DNA of 64,000 nucleotides from Reinekea blandensis MED297. Lineage in GTDB: Bacteria; Pseudomonadota; Gammaproteobacteria; Pseudomonadales; Natronospirillaceae. This document shows positions 1 to 10,352 of the stretch, piece by piece. Position 1 is the stretch's first letter, and each line of letters begins with the position of its first letter. The stretch spans positions 80,745-144,744 of the forward strand of contig NZ_CH724154.1 in the NCBI RefSeq assembly GCF_000153185.1, in the 5' to 3' direction. The notes below the pieces were generated by a model. The model was given only the letters and a program-made list of their open reading frames with translations, had not been told where the DNA came from and did not search any database. A program made the position numbers and the translations under genes.

Positions 1-859
1 CATCCAGACCCAGATCAACACCCGCGGAAACGTTCACAAGAATACCTCGTGCGCCATGCAGGTCGACATCTTCCAGCAAGGGGCTTCGAATCGCCATTTC
101 AGAGGCGCGTTGTGCACGGTTTTCACCAGACGCACAGCCGCTGCCCATCATTGCCATACCCATCTCGGACATTACGGTTCGAACATCGGCAAAGTCCAGG
201 TTAATGGTACCGGGACGAACAATCAGGTCAGCAACACCCTGCACTGCATTCAACAATACATTGTTTGCCTCAGCAAAGGCTTCGATCAGAGTCACATTCT
301 TGCCAAGCACTGACAAAAGCTTTTCGTTCGGGATGGTAATCAGAGAATCCACGTGCTCTCGCAGCTCATCCATACCCTGCATCGCGACCTTCATACGGCG
401 ACGACCTTCAAAAGGGAACGGTTTTGTGACTACCGCAACGGTCAGAATACCCAGATCTTTCGCAATTTCGGCAACCACAGGGGCCGCGCCAGTGCCGGTG
501 CCACCGCCCATTCCTGCGGTGATAAAGACCATGTCAGCGCCTTTCAGGATCTCAGCGATCTGCTCACGGTCTTCCAGAGCGGACTGACGTCCAATCTCAG
601 GATTAGCACCCGCACCCAAACCACGGGTAATCCCGTTACCCAGTTGTAATGCGGTCGTCGCGTTCACACTGTGCAACGCCTGCGCATCCGTGTTGGCACA
701 GATAAACTCAACACCTTCTACTTTACTGTCCAGCATGTGTTTCACGGCATTACCGCCGCCGCCGCCACAGCCGAATACTTTAATCACCGCATTTTGCGGC
801 TGCTCATCAACCAGAGTAAACATATCGCCTCCGCTGGTTTCCGTTTCATGTATAGACAT
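1..859 (-). CDS. ftsZ: Cell division GTPase FtsZ (3' end missing)
   Basis: FtsZ is the tubulin-like GTPase that polymerises into the cytoplasmic Z-ring at midcell. The window edge cuts the gene after about residue 286, so the C-terminal linker and the conserved tail that binds FtsA and ZipA are not seen. Visible are the N-terminal Rossmann segment ([14 protein letters not shown]), the tubulin signature [13 protein letters not shown] near residue 107 and the synergy-loop region. The start ATG at 859 ([11 protein letters not shown]) has an AAGGAG ribosome site about seven bases upstream. It is last in the visible dcw cluster, 58 bp after ftsA. Identity is certain; only completeness is limited. 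Confidence 0.97.
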   Translation of the reverse strand, partial: MSIHETETSGGDMFTLVDEQPQNAVIKVFGCGGGGGNAVKHMLDSKVEGVEFICANTDAQALHSVNATTALQLGNGITRGLGAGANPEIGRQSALEDREQIAEILKGADMVFITAGMGGGTGTGAAPVVAEIAKDLGILTVAVVTKPFPFEGRRRMKVAMQGMDELREHVDSLITIPNEKLLSVLGKNVTLIEAFAEANNVLLNAVQGVADLIVRPGTINLDFADVRTVMSEMGMAMMGSGCASGENRAQRASEMAIRSPLLEDVDLHGARGILVNVSAGVDLGLD

Positions 860-917
860 AGTCCTACTCCTTACGCTTTTTTAATTTGTGCCGCCTGACC
901 GGCACCCCTGAAAATTA

Positions 918-2150
918 TTAAAAGTTTTCGGCAATCCACTTTCGAAAGGACTGCCATGCCGATGTTTTGGATCGTGACGACATGGTCTTCTTTCCGCTGT
1001 GTAATTGCTTCAACCCGTACTGCAACAGGCCAACACCCGTCGCGTGAATCGGATTATTTACAACATCTGACAGACCAGAGACCCCTTGCGGCGATGCCAA
1101 TCGTACAGGCACATGAAAGACTTCCTCGGCCAACTCTACGGCGCCTTCCATTTTTGCTGTGCCGCCGGTCAAAACGATACCGGCCGGGATCATGTCTTCG
1201 AATCCACTTCGACGAAGCTCCGCTTTAATCAGCGAAAACAACTCTTCGTATCTGGGTTCAACCACTTCGGCCAACGCTTGGCGAGTGAGTTCACGTGCGG
1301 ATCGGTCTCCGACACTGGGTACCTTAATCGTTTCATGCTCACCGGCGAGTTGTGACAACGCGCATGCATACTTAATTTTGATGTCTTCAGCGTGCTGGGT
1401 GGGTGTTGCGAACGCCATTGCGATGTCATTGGTAACCTGATCGCCAGCAATCGGGATCACCGCGGTATGACGAATAGCGCCCTCAGTAAACACCGCCATA
1501 TCGGTCGTTCCACCGCCAATATCAACCAGGCAGACACCGAGCTCTTTTTCATCATCGGTCAGTACCGCCTGTGCGGAGGCCAGCTGTTCCAATATGATCT
1601 GATCGACTTCAAGACCACATCGACGCACACATTTATCGATGTTCTGCACCGCATTCTGAGCGCCGGTGACCATATGGACTCGCGCTTCAAGACGAACCCC
1701 ACACATTCCTAACGGTTCTTTAATGCCTTCCTGGCTGTCGATAATGTATTCCTGCGGCAGCACATGCAGGATGTTCTGATCCGCGGGAATGGCGACAGCT
1801 TTCGCGGCATCAATAACCCGTTCAAGATCGGCTTCGACAACTTCTTTGTCTTTAATGGCAACAATGCCATTGGAGTTCAGGCTGCTGATGTGACTACCTG
1901 CGATACCAACATAGACAGAGTGAATATCACAGCCCGACATCAGTTCGGCTTCTTCAATGGCGCGCTGGATGCTCTGAATGGTCGATTCAATGTTAACGAC
2001 CACACCTTTCTTTAATCCGCGCGACGGATGAGAACCTAAACCTACAATCTCCAAACCGCCCTCAGCGGTCACGGTCCCTACGATCGCCACCACCTTAGAG
2101 GTGCCGATATCCAGACCGACAAGCATGTTTCCTTTATGCGGCGATGTCAT
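918..2150 (-). CDS. ftsA: Cell division protein FtsA, actin-like Z-ring membrane tether
   Basis: FtsA is an actin/Hsp70-fold ATPase that anchors FtsZ to the inner membrane and recruits later division proteins. The N-terminus shows the phosphate-1 motif (VGLDIGTSKV), a second nucleotide motif (LVDIGGGTTD) and an adenosine motif (IVLTGGTAKM). The last ~15 residues (AWQSFRKWIAENF) form the amphipathic membrane-targeting helix. I chose ATG 2150 (410 aa) because GAGG lies six bases upstream. A TTG at 2162 gives 414 aa and an ATG at 2126, just after the ftsQ stop with AAGGA close by, gives 402 aa. The 2150 start overlaps the end of ftsQ by 17 bp, suggesting translational coupling. Confidence 0.96.
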   Translation of the reverse strand: MTSPHKGNMLVGLDIGTSKVVAIVGTVTAEGGLEIVGLGSHPSRGLKKGVVVNIESTIQSIQRAIEEAELMSGCDIHSVYVGIAGSHISSLNSNGIVAIKDKEVVEADLERVIDAAKAVAIPADQNILHVLPQEYIIDSQEGIKEPLGMCGVRLEARVHMVTGAQNAVQNIDKCVRRCGLEVDQIILEQLASAQAVLTDDEKELGVCLVDIGGGTTDMAVFTEGAIRHTAVIPIAGDQVTNDIAMAFATPTQHAEDIKIKYACALSQLAGEHETIKVPSVGDRSARELTRQALAEVVEPRYEELFSLIKAELRRSGFEDMIPAGIVLTGGTAKMEGAVELAEEVFHVPVRLASPQGVSGLSDVVNNPIHATGVGLLQYGLKQLHSGKKTMSSRSKTSAWQSFRKWIAENF

Positions 2151-2916
2151 TTTCAACCTCAACTGTTTCCTGTTTCAGACGCACCGCTGCCCCATTGGGA
2201 TAGCGAACATCAATGGTGTCTATGTTATTAACGTCAAAGTCATCGGACGTCAGAATTCGTACCACTCGACGACTGCGCTCCAGAACCTGATCCTCGCCGA
2301 GTCGGATCTGAATACCATTGTCCAGATAGAGCGACCAGGCTCCTCTGGCTTTTAAATCGACTGATGACACACGAAAGCCGACCTCTCTGAATATTTTTCC
2401 AAACTGCAGGTAATGACTCATGACTTCCTCCGGTCGACCCGATGGCCCCGACAGTTCTGCCAACGTCATCTGCGCAACAGGTCGTTCTAACGGCAATCCT
2501 TCATTGTTCAATACCGCGGAACGATTCCAGGTTGCTACCGGCTCATGCTCACTCACCTGAACCAGCAAAAGCGATGGCCACTGCTTTTGAACGGCGGCAC
2601 TCCTTATCCAAGGTAATGCTTCAATGTCCCGAGCTAATGCAATGGTATCGAGCAGCAACAGGCTTTCTCCCAGATGACGTGACAGCAATGCGTTCATTTC
2701 TGCCTCATCCTGGTAAACCAACGGTGACTCAACTTTAAATGCTGACACTGTCATTACGCTGATATCCAACCCCATCAATAGTCGAAACCCTGTTATCAAC
2801 ACCCCGGCCAAAATAACCAAACCGGTTACTTTACCGAGTACCTTCAATACCTTTTTCAGCGGAAAGGGTTCACGACGCCGGGTCGCACCTTTCTTCACCG
2901 TTTTTTTCTTAGCCAC
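2134..2916 (-). CDS. ftsQ: Cell division protein FtsQ
   Basis: FtsQ is a bitopic inner-membrane protein that links cytoplasmic divisome parts to FtsL/FtsB and FtsW/FtsI. The 260-aa product has a basic cytoplasmic tail ([13 protein letters not shown]), one membrane segment at about residues 28-50, a POTRA-like domain (about 56-125, containing [14 protein letters not shown]) and a C-terminal FtsQ beta domain. Length is close to the E. coli protein (276 aa). The start overlaps the end of murC by 8 bp. In many gammaproteobacteria ddlB sits between murC and ftsQ; here it does not. Confidence 0.95.
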   Translation of the reverse strand: MAKKKTVKKGATRRREPFPLKKVLKVLGKVTGLVILAGVLITGFRLLMGLDISVMTVSAFKVESPLVYQDEAEMNALLSRHLGESLLLLDTIALARDIEALPWIRSAAVQKQWPSLLLVQVSEHEPVATWNRSAVLNNEGLPLERPVAQMTLAELSGPSGRPEEVMSHYLQFGKIFREVGFRVSSVDLKARGAWSLYLDNGIQIRLGEDQVLERSRRVVRILTSDDFDVNNIDTIDVRYPNGAAVRLKQETVEVENDIAA

Positions 2917-4351
2917 TTAGGTTAAAGCCCAATTGTTTCTCAGCAATAGCGATTGACAACGCCCCCACATCGCCGGCCCCTTGAGTTAACAATATGTCGC
3001 CATCTTGCAGAACGTCGGGCAACACAGAAAAAATCGAATCTTTATCTTCAATAAATACCGGATCCACCCGTCCCCGCTGTCGGATGCTTCGACAAAGACT
3101 TCGACCATCGGCACCGTTAATCGGTTCTTCACCTGCCGGATAGACATCCAGCAACAACAACACATCCACTTTAGAAAGCACATCGACAAAGTCTTCATAG
3201 AGGTCGCGTGTTCGGCTGTATCGGTGCGGCTGAAACAATGCAACCAGACGCCGTTCTGGCCAACCGGTACGGATGGCATCGAAAGTCACCTGCAACTCCC
3301 GTGGGTGATGTCCATAATCATCGACCAACAAAACGTCACCTTTTGGTGTGGAAAACTCACCATTCACCTGGAAACGTCGACCAACACCATCAAAGCCATT
3401 TAAGCCTTTAACAATTTCATGATCAGGAACACCTTCGTCTGTTGCTACAGCGATCACGGCTAATGCGTTCAGCACGTTATGGTCACCAGGCATTTTGAGT
3501 TCTATTTTCAAACTGGGCAGACCAGAACGCAGTACCGTGAAATTTGTTTGGAGTCCTTTCTTTTCGATATCGATAGCTCGAACATCCGCAGTGTCATTAA
3601 ACCCATAGGACATCACCTGACGCTGGATAGACGGCAATATGGAACGAACATTGTCATCATCAGTGCACAACACGACCAGCCCATAGAAGGGAACATTGTG
3701 CAGAAACTCAACATAGGTTTGCTTCAGTCGTTCAAAGTCACCACAGTAGGTTTCCATATGATCAGCATCAATGTTAGTCACTATCGCCGTCATCGGTTGC
3801 AGATGGAGAAAAGAGGCATCGCTCTCATCGGCTTCGGCAATTAAATATCGGCTGGTACCCAATCGAGCATTACTACCAGCGCTATTCAGGCGTCCTCCGA
3901 TAATAAAGGTAGGATCGTATTCACCACGCCCCATGACAGCTGTCATTAAGGAAGTTGTCGTGGTTTTACCATGAGTACCTGCGATCGCAATGCCATGTCG
4001 ATACCGCATCAACTCAGCAAGCATCTCAGCGCGGCGAACGACCGGAACACGTGCGTCCAACGCCCAGGCGACTTCGACATTGTCCGGGTTGATGGCGCTG
4101 GATACGACCACCACACTGGAGCCTTCAACATTGGTTTGATCATGACCAATAAAAACCTGAATACCAATGCTTTCTAAACGTGCGGTGGTCGCACTGGCCT
4201 TCATGTCAGAACCGGAAACCTGGTAACCCTGGTTAAACAATACCTCTGCGATGCCACACATGCCGACCCCACCAATTCCGATGAAGTGAATGCGTTTAAT
4301 ACGCCGCATTTCTGGAATGGGAAATGCAGTTTTCGAACTTGCTTCGCTCAT
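2909..4351 (-). CDS. murC: UDP-N-acetylmuramate--L-alanine ligase MurC
   Basis: MurC adds L-alanine to UDP-MurNAc, the first amino acid step of the peptidoglycan stem peptide, using ATP in the cytoplasm. The 480-aa protein begins with the Rossmann motif [18 protein letters not shown], followed by the P-loop [13 protein letters not shown] near residue 120, the central-domain motif EADESDASF and the C-terminal ligase motif DDYGHHPRE. It overlaps murG by 4 bp (ATGA) upstream and ftsQ by 8 bp downstream, so it is translated within the dcw operon. All catalytic motifs look intact. Confidence 0.97.
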   Translation of the reverse strand: MSEASSKTAFPIPEMRRIKRIHFIGIGGVGMCGIAEVLFNQGYQVSGSDMKASATTARLESIGIQVFIGHDQTNVEGSSVVVVSSAINPDNVEVAWALDARVPVVRRAEMLAELMRYRHGIAIAGTHGKTTTTSLMTAVMGRGEYDPTFIIGGRLNSAGSNARLGTSRYLIAEADESDASFLHLQPMTAIVTNIDADHMETYCGDFERLKQTYVEFLHNVPFYGLVVLCTDDDNVRSILPSIQRQVMSYGFNDTADVRAIDIEKKGLQTNFTVLRSGLPSLKIELKMPGDHNVLNALAVIAVATDEGVPDHEIVKGLNGFDGVGRRFQVNGEFSTPKGDVLLVDDYGHHPRELQVTFDAIRTGWPERRLVALFQPHRYSRTRDLYEDFVDVLSKVDVLLLLDVYPAGEEPINGADGRSLCRSIRQRGRVDPVFIEDKDSIFSVLPDVLQDGDILLTQGAGDVGALSIAIAEKQLGFNLSG

Positions 4352-5421
4352 GAGACTTCCTGCTTACTTATCAGTTCTTCTGCAACTCGGGCTACTCGCT
4401 CTGCAGAATCTCGAATACCTATTTGCCAGGCACGTTTCGCCCCGGCCTGTAATTTTTTCCGATCCTTGTTCAGCGCTATCAACTCAGCAGCCAATCGATC
4501 GGGCGTCAGTTCTTGCTGATCAAACCAGTTTGCCGCCTGATTGTCTGCTAACCAGCGTGCATTCCGATACTGCTGCTGATCTTTATGCCATGGATAGGGA
4601 ATCAACAGGCTATATACTCCGACGGCGGCCAACTCAGATACCGTTGACGCACCACTGCGGGCAATGACCAAGTCGGCCCATCGATAGGCCTCGTCCATAC
4701 GGTCGATGTATTCGACAACGGTGGCCTCCAAGCTCAGATCGCGATAAGCCGCTTCGGTTTCATGCTGTTTGCCCGCGCCAGTCTGATGCCAGATTTCAAC
4801 GCTACCCTGCGACAGTTGACTGACAGCCGCCGGCACCAATTGATTGATAGCAACAGCGCCCTGCGAGCCCCCCAAAACAAGGACACGCAGATTCCGATGA
4901 GTTCCCAATCCGCGTTTGTCCGGTGACGACAACTGACACAAGGCGTTCCGAACCGGATTCCCAACGACCTCGACAGAACCGCTAAAAGTGTCCGGAAACG
5001 CCTGCAAAACACGATCAGCTCGACCCGCTAAGCGGGCATTGGTCAAACCCGGCACGCCATTCTGTTCATGAAGCAACAGTTTTCGGCGAGTCAGCAAGGC
5101 GGCTATTCCGCCCGGAGCAGAAGCATAACCTCCAAAACCGATGACAACGTCTGGCTGTTCACGGCGAAAGATAAACATGCAGTGCCACAGCGCACGGATC
5201 AGATTGAATGGCGCCAGCACTTTACGCAGACGACTGCCATGCCATGCCGTCACAGGCAAAGCACAAAACTCATAACCCATTTCAGGAACCAACTTGCCTT
5301 CCATACCATAGGAAGAACCAAGCCAGCGGATAGTATGACCGCGCTCCTGCAGCTGATTGGCGACAGCAGCCGCTGGATAGATATGCCCACCGGTTCCCCC
5401 GGCCATAATCATAACGTTCAT
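4348..5421 (-). CDS. murG: UDP-GlcNAc:lipid I N-acetylglucosamine transferase MurG
   Basis: MurG is a GT-B glycosyltransferase on the inner face of the cytoplasmic membrane that converts lipid I to lipid II. The N-terminal glycine loop [11 protein letters not shown] and the second loop [14 protein letters not shown] are present, as is the donor-binding stretch [15 protein letters not shown]. At 357 aa it matches the family length (E. coli 355). It overlaps both ftsW and murC by 4 bp (ATGA arrangement), consistent with coupled translation. Confidence 0.97.
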   Translation of the reverse strand: MNVMIMAGGTGGHIYPAAAVANQLQERGHTIRWLGSSYGMEGKLVPEMGYEFCALPVTAWHGSRLRKVLAPFNLIRALWHCMFIFRREQPDVVIGFGGYASAPGGIAALLTRRKLLLHEQNGVPGLTNARLAGRADRVLQAFPDTFSGSVEVVGNPVRNALCQLSSPDKRGLGTHRNLRVLVLGGSQGAVAINQLVPAAVSQLSQGSVEIWHQTGAGKQHETEAAYRDLSLEATVVEYIDRMDEAYRWADLVIARSGASTVSELAAVGVYSLLIPYPWHKDQQQYRNARWLADNQAANWFDQQELTPDRLAAELIALNKDRKKLQAGAKRAWQIGIRDSAERVARVAEELISKQEVS

Positions 5422-6596
5422 GATTTGACCTCCATGTTCAGGGTTTCGCCATACACCCGGTTTACCATGGCAATCAGACAGACACTGACAATCAAACTGG
5501 TACCACCGGCGCTGATGAATGGCAGCGTTAGTCCTTTTGTCGGCAACAATCCGGTATTCACGCCCAGGTTAATAAAGGCCTGCATTGAGAACAGAATACC
5601 GATGCCATAACAGACAAACGCGCCGAACAGATTGGTTTTGATCTCGGCCAGTCTTCCGATCCGGAAAATACGCGCAATCATCAGGCTATAAACGGCGATC
5701 AATGCCAACACACCCATCAAGCCAAGTTCTTCGGCAATGATGGCGACGATGAAATCATTATGAGCCTCTGGAAGATAAAACAGCTTTTGCATCGAGTTCC
5801 CCAGACCGACACCAAACCACTCTCCACGGCCAAAAGCGATCAACGACTGAGTCAACTGATAGCCGCTCCCGTAGACGTTTTCATCGGCCCAAGGATCACG
5901 AAAAGCCAGCAATCGTTGCAGTCGATAGGATTCCGAGGTCGCCATTAAGACCACAGCGCCCATCGCCGCAAACATCGACAGAAAAAACTGTCCGGGCTTA
6001 ACACCACCCAGAAACAACATGCCTAGGACTGTACCCAGAATCACCACCACAGAGCCGAAGTCAGGCTCCAGTAGTAACAACACAACAACAATGGACAAAA
6101 CAAACACCGGTTTCAGGAAGCCAGCCCAAGAACTGATTACCTCGCTGCGCCGGCGCACCAGATACGCACCGACATAAAGGATTAACGCGACTTTAGCCAA
6201 CTCAGATGGCTGAAAACCGACGGGCCCTAAATCAATCCAGCGACGAGAACCTTTAATTTCCTGACCAATACCCGGCAACAAAACCAAGCTAAGTAACACA
6301 AACCCAGCCATCAACAACAACGCACTCTGTCGGCGCCAAAGCTCCATAGGAACCACACTGACAAACACAGCTGCTAACAGCGCTACAACCAGATAAATGG
6401 CATGACGCATTACAAAGTGATAGGGCACTCCAAACATCTGCTCACTGACATCGATCCCCGCTGATGCAATCATCACCAAGCCAAACAACAGCAGGGATAC
6501 GGTCGAACCCAACAAGATGCGATCAGGTTGCCATAGTGGCTGGTAATGCTCACCCAACCGATCGGTTATCAAAGGTAAGGACTTATGTGTCGTCAT
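5418..6596 (-). CDS. ftsW: Peptidoglycan glycosyltransferase FtsW (SEDS family)
   Basis: FtsW is the SEDS-family polymerase that makes septal glycan strands from lipid II with its partner FtsI. The 392-aa protein is almost wholly hydrophobic with about ten membrane segments. Characteristic SEDS stretches are IKGSRRWIDLGPVGFQPSE in the first half, the loop near QKLFYLPEAHNDFIVAIIAEE, and GLTLPFISAGGTSL near the C-terminus. It overlaps murD (upstream) and murG (downstream) by 4 bp each. The position between murD and murG is the usual gammaproteobacterial one. Confidence 0.96.
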   Translation of the reverse strand: MTTHKSLPLITDRLGEHYQPLWQPDRILLGSTVSLLLFGLVMIASAGIDVSEQMFGVPYHFVMRHAIYLVVALLAAVFVSVVPMELWRRQSALLLMAGFVLLSLVLLPGIGQEIKGSRRWIDLGPVGFQPSELAKVALILYVGAYLVRRRSEVISSWAGFLKPVFVLSIVVVLLLLEPDFGSVVVILGTVLGMLFLGGVKPGQFFLSMFAAMGAVVLMATSESYRLQRLLAFRDPWADENVYGSGYQLTQSLIAFGRGEWFGVGLGNSMQKLFYLPEAHNDFIVAIIAEELGLMGVLALIAVYSLMIARIFRIGRLAEIKTNLFGAFVCYGIGILFSMQAFINLGVNTGLLPTKGLTLPFISAGGTSLIVSVCLIAMVNRVYGETLNMEVKS

Positions 6597-7927
6597 GTCA
6601 GCGCCCCCACCAGTTGATTGAACTGCTGACCGCGATGTTCAAAGTTTTCAAACTGATCAAAACTGGCACACGCAGGAGACAACAACACTATGTCACCCTC
6701 CTGAGCATTGGCGTTTGCTTTTGCAAAGGCCTCACTCAGTGTCTCGCACTCTACTGCACGATCCGTTAGCGCTAAAAACTGCTGACGATCCTGGCCAAAG
6801 GCATACACCTGCTTACAGGTTTGCTCAATAACCTCAGCCAATGGTGAGAGATCCTGATCTTTCGCCTGACCTCCAGCCAATAGATGAATGTTAGCCCCCC
6901 GGACACTGACCAACCCTTCCAGAGCAGCCGTTGTGGAACCCACGTTGGTTGCTTTTGAATCGTTAATGAACGTAATACCAGCCCGCTCCCGGATGGCCTG
7001 GCAGCGATATGGCAATCCGGAAAAAGAGGTTAAAGCAGTCAACGTGGCTGACCGATCGTTTCCGGCCATGTCGGCCAGCGCTAATACGGCCAACGCGTTC
7101 ATCACGTTGTGCCCACCTGGCAGTGCAACCTCAGACACAGGCAAAACTAAATCAAATCCCTGAGCGAGCCACTCGTTGCCATCCTGTTTACGCAACCCGT
7201 AATGATTTAAGTCGGGCGCGTCCGAGGCAAAAGTACGTTTTAAAACATGGTCTGGAACCAGGGGTTGTGTCAGCGCGTCAGATCGGTTGTACAGAACACT
7301 GGCAGCACCAAAATAGATTTTCTGCTTCGCTTGCACATAATGCGCAAGCGTTTCGTAGCGATCCATGTGATCTTCAGAAATATTCAACACACAGGCAATG
7401 TCAGCATTGACCCGACTGAGCAGTTCCAGTTGAAAACTGGACAGCTCTAGCACGGCAACATCATATGCAGCGTGATCAGTCTCTAAGACGGGTATACCAA
7501 TATTGCCGGCAACCAATGTTTTCTGGCCCCCGGCTTTCAGTGCCTCGCCCAACCAGGCGGTGACCGTCGATTTTGCATTCGATCCGGTAATGGCAATGAC
7601 CTTTCCGTTAAACTCACTCAGAAACAGCTCAATATCACTGCTCAGTTGCACTCCCTGGTCTAACGCTTTCTTTATCGCCGGATCAGCCAACGGAACACCC
7701 GGGCTCATGACCAGCACATCTGCTGAGGCTAAAACTGTATCGTCAAAACCCAGATGAATGCGCAGATCCGGAAACTCGCTCTGCACATCCGCCAACGTAG
7801 GTGGTGCTGCACGACTGTCCATCGCCTCGACATACTTACCCTGATTGCGCAGATGGCGCACGCAGGAAACCCCGGTTAAACCGAGGCCTACTACAAGGTA
7901 AGTTTTGTCAGCAGCAATCATCGTCAT
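6593..7927 (-). CDS. murD: UDP-N-acetylmuramoylalanine--D-glutamate ligase MurD
   Basis: MurD adds D-glutamate to UDP-MurNAc-L-Ala in the cytoplasm. The sequence has the N-terminal motif YLVVGLGLTGVSCVRHL and the P-loop ITGSNAKSTVTAWLG, with Ala where E. coli has Gly, a common variant. The ligase-domain motif FINDSKATN also follows. An upstream in-frame ATG at 7984 would extend 19 residues back into mraY with no family match. I prefer ATG 7927, which shares one base with the mraY stop (TGATG); a second ATG lies two codons on (7921). Product 444 aa; E. coli MurD is 438. Confidence 0.95.
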   Translation of the reverse strand: MTMIAADKTYLVVGLGLTGVSCVRHLRNQGKYVEAMDSRAAPPTLADVQSEFPDLRIHLGFDDTVLASADVLVMSPGVPLADPAIKKALDQGVQLSSDIELFLSEFNGKVIAITGSNAKSTVTAWLGEALKAGGQKTLVAGNIGIPVLETDHAAYDVAVLELSSFQLELLSRVNADIACVLNISEDHMDRYETLAHYVQAKQKIYFGAASVLYNRSDALTQPLVPDHVLKRTFASDAPDLNHYGLRKQDGNEWLAQGFDLVLPVSEVALPGGHNVMNALAVLALADMAGNDRSATLTALTSFSGLPYRCQAIRERAGITFINDSKATNVGSTTAALEGLVSVRGANIHLLAGGQAKDQDLSPLAEVIEQTCKQVYAFGQDRQQFLALTDRAVECETLSEAFAKANANAQEGDIVLLSPACASFDQFENFEHRGQQFNQLVGALT

Positions 7928-9009
7928 CAGCGAATCTTCAACGTAGCCAAACCAATCAAAACCAGAATGACGGTAATAATCCAAAAGCGGACAATGACCC
8001 TCGGCTCTGGCCAGCCTTTTAACTCATAATGGTGATGCAGCGGCGCCATCCGAAAGATGCGTCGCCCGGTCAACTTATAGGACGCCACCTGCAGAATGAC
8101 CGACACCGTCTCTGCGACAAACACGCCACCCATAATAAAAAGCACCAATTCTTGTCGCACAATCACGGCAATCACACCTAAGGCAGCACCCAATGCCAGG
8201 GAACCAACATCACCCATAAAAACCTGTGCCGGATAGGTGTTAAACCAAAGGAACCCCAAACCCGCGCCAACCAATGCTGCACAGAACACAATCAATTCAC
8301 CGGTCCCGGCGACGTAAGGAATCTGAAGGTAGTCCGAATAAACCGCGTTCCCGGTGACATAGGCGAACACACCTAATGCCCCACCCACCAATACCGTTGG
8401 CAAAATGGCCAAACCATCGAGACCATCCGTCAGGTTTACCGCATTTGAGGTCCCGACAATGACAAAATATGCCAATGCCACAAACAACACGCCTAACGAC
8501 AATGCGATGTCTTTAAAAAACGGAACAAAGAGTGTTGTTTCTGCTGGCGTAACGGCGCTCAGGTACAACGCAACCGCTGCGAACAACCCAATAACCGACT
8601 GCCAAAAATACTTAGCTTTTGCGGACAGTCCCTTACTGTTGCGTTGCACGACTTTTCGATAATCGTCGATCCAGCCAATGCACCCGAACCCAGCTGTCAC
8701 GATGATGGTGATCCAGACGTATCGATTACTCAGATCTGACCAGAGCAGAGCCGAGACAATGACAGAAATAAGGATCAACGCGCCCCCCATGGTCGGAGTG
8801 CCCGCCTTGGTCAAATGACTTTGCGGACCGTCGTTACGCACCGATTGACCAATCTGGTGATGTTTCAGTAAACGAATCAGCCCCGGACCGAAAATCAGCG
8901 AAACGCCGAGCGCTGTCAGTACGCCGAAAATGGCACGCAGGGTCAGATACTGCAAAACTCCAAAACCAGCATCAAGCTGTACTAAAAACGGCGTCAACCA
9001 GACAAACAT
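7927..9009 (-). CDS. mraY: Phospho-N-acetylmuramoyl-pentapeptide-transferase MraY
   Basis: MraY transfers phospho-MurNAc-pentapeptide to undecaprenyl phosphate, making lipid I in the inner membrane. The 360-aa polytopic protein is exactly the E. coli length. Visible signatures are [38 protein letters not shown] and the [13 protein letters not shown] histidine motif near the C-terminus. It shares one base with the end of murF and one with the start of murD. Confidence 0.98.
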   Translation of the reverse strand: MFVWLTPFLVQLDAGFGVLQYLTLRAIFGVLTALGVSLIFGPGLIRLLKHHQIGQSVRNDGPQSHLTKAGTPTMGGALILISVIVSALLWSDLSNRYVWITIIVTAGFGCIGWIDDYRKVVQRNSKGLSAKAKYFWQSVIGLFAAVALYLSAVTPAETTLFVPFFKDIALSLGVLFVALAYFVIVGTSNAVNLTDGLDGLAILPTVLVGGALGVFAYVTGNAVYSDYLQIPYVAGTGELIVFCAALVGAGLGFLWFNTYPAQVFMGDVGSLALGAALGVIAVIVRQELVLFIMGGVFVAETVSVILQVASYKLTGRRIFRMAPLHHHYELKGWPEPRVIVRFWIITVILVLIGLATLKIR

Positions 9010-10352
9010 CAGTCTTTCCTTCTTAGCGCATCAACGACACGCTCCAGGCCGGAACTTCGGGATCCTTTCACCAGCACGGCAGTTTCAGTTTCAAGTTTGG
9101 CCGGCAACATGGCCAGCAGCTCCTCGATGGACTCAAAATGATGGCCACCGAATGCGTCAGATATCTGCAGAGACTCCTTACCTACACTCCAGATATGTTG
9201 AATTTTTCCACGGGCATACAGACCGACTTCCCGATGAAGGTTCGCACTTTCGTCACCCAGTTCAGCCATGTCTCCAGCAATCAGGAGGGTGTCCTCTCCA
9301 AGATCTTCAAGAACATCAATCGCCGCACGGAAAGACGCAGGGTTCGCATTGTAAGCATCGTGAATCAGCGCTCCGCCATGCATTGAATCGACCGGCTCCA
9401 TTCGACCAGGCTCGGGTTGCATGGCACTCAGCCCCTGGGCAATATCCAACGCCGACACACCCGCCAGCCAGGCGGTTGCTGCAGCGGCTGCCGCGTTTAT
9501 CGCCATGTGCTTACCCAAGACGGGCCAACTGACAGATAAATCGCCATCTGGCATCCCCAGTGTGTACTCACTGCCGTGACTGTTGTTTTTAAAACTCAAC
9601 AGACAAACGTCAGCGTCAGAATGCCGACCGAAAGTCACAATCTTGCGATCGCCTGCCTGCTTAAGCCATCGGTTATAGGCAGGGTCATCTTTGTTCAGAA
9701 CGACACCGCCTTCTGAATGCGTGGCGTCAATGATTTCACCTTTGCCCTGCCGGACGCCTTCCAAACCACCAAACCCTTCGGTGTGTGCTTCGGCCGCATT
9801 TAATAACAAACTGATATGCGGGCGCGAAAATGAACCAAGCCAGGCAATTTCCTGTTGGGCATTGGCACCCAGTTCAAGCAACACCCGTTGGTGCTGGTCC
9901 GTCAATCGGAACCAGGTTTTAGGAACGCCAATGTCGTTATTAAAGTTCCCTTCGGTGGCCAGCAGTCCGGGCTGCAACTTAAAGATTTCCGTCAACATGG
10001 CGCGAGTTGAGGTCTTACCAACTGAGCCAGTCAGAGCGATAACTTGCCCGGCAAAGCGGTCACGCAAAATTCCGGCAAGAACACCTAAGCCCTTGCGAGT
10101 ATCGGACAGTACCAGTTGCGGTACCGGACAATCAGGCAGTGCATCTTGCACCACAACCGCTCCTGCACCCTTGTGGATGGCGGTGGACAGATAATGATGT
10201 CCATCGAAATACTGGCCCTTGAGAGCGACATATATATCACCGGCCTCCAGAGACCGGGTATCGGTGGAAATGGTCGTCACGACCCTATCGTCGCCTATCA
10301 ACTCTCCGGCTCCGGCATCGGCCCAGTTTTGTAAGGTCGGATCACTCCACAT
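9009..10352 (-). CDS. murF: UDP-MurNAc-tripeptide--D-Ala-D-Ala ligase MurF
   Basis: MurF joins the D-Ala-D-Ala dipeptide to UDP-MurNAc-tripeptide, completing the cytoplasmic precursor. The 447-aa protein has the N-terminal substrate domain ([18 protein letters not shown]), the P-loop [15 protein letters not shown] and the C-terminal motif [12 protein letters not shown]. It overlaps murE by 11 bp and mraY by 1 bp. The D-Ala-D-Ala ligase (Ddl) that must feed it is not in this window. Confidence 0.97.
   Translation of the reverse strand: MWSDPTLQNWADAGAGELIGDDRVVTTISTDTRSLEAGDIYVALKGQYFDGHHYLSTAIHKGAGAVVVQDALPDCPVPQLVLSDTRKGLGVLAGILRDRFAGQVIALTGSVGKTSTRAMLTEIFKLQPGLLATEGNFNNDIGVPKTWFRLTDQHQRVLLELGANAQQEIAWLGSFSRPHISLLLNAAEAHTEGFGGLEGVRQGKGEIIDATHSEGGVVLNKDDPAYNRWLKQAGDRKIVTFGRHSDADVCLLSFKNNSHGSEYTLGMPDGDLSVSWPVLGKHMAINAAAAAATAWLAGVSALDIAQGLSAMQPEPGRMEPVDSMHGGALIHDAYNANPASFRAAIDVLEDLGEDTLLIAGDMAELGDESANLHREVGLYARGKIQHIWSVGKESLQISDAFGGHHFESIEELLAMLPAKLETETAVLVKGSRSSGLERVVDALRRKD

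Noticed and set aside
2134-2162. TTG 2162 as the ftsA start
   Set aside because: The ATG four codons later has a better placed GAGG ribosome site.
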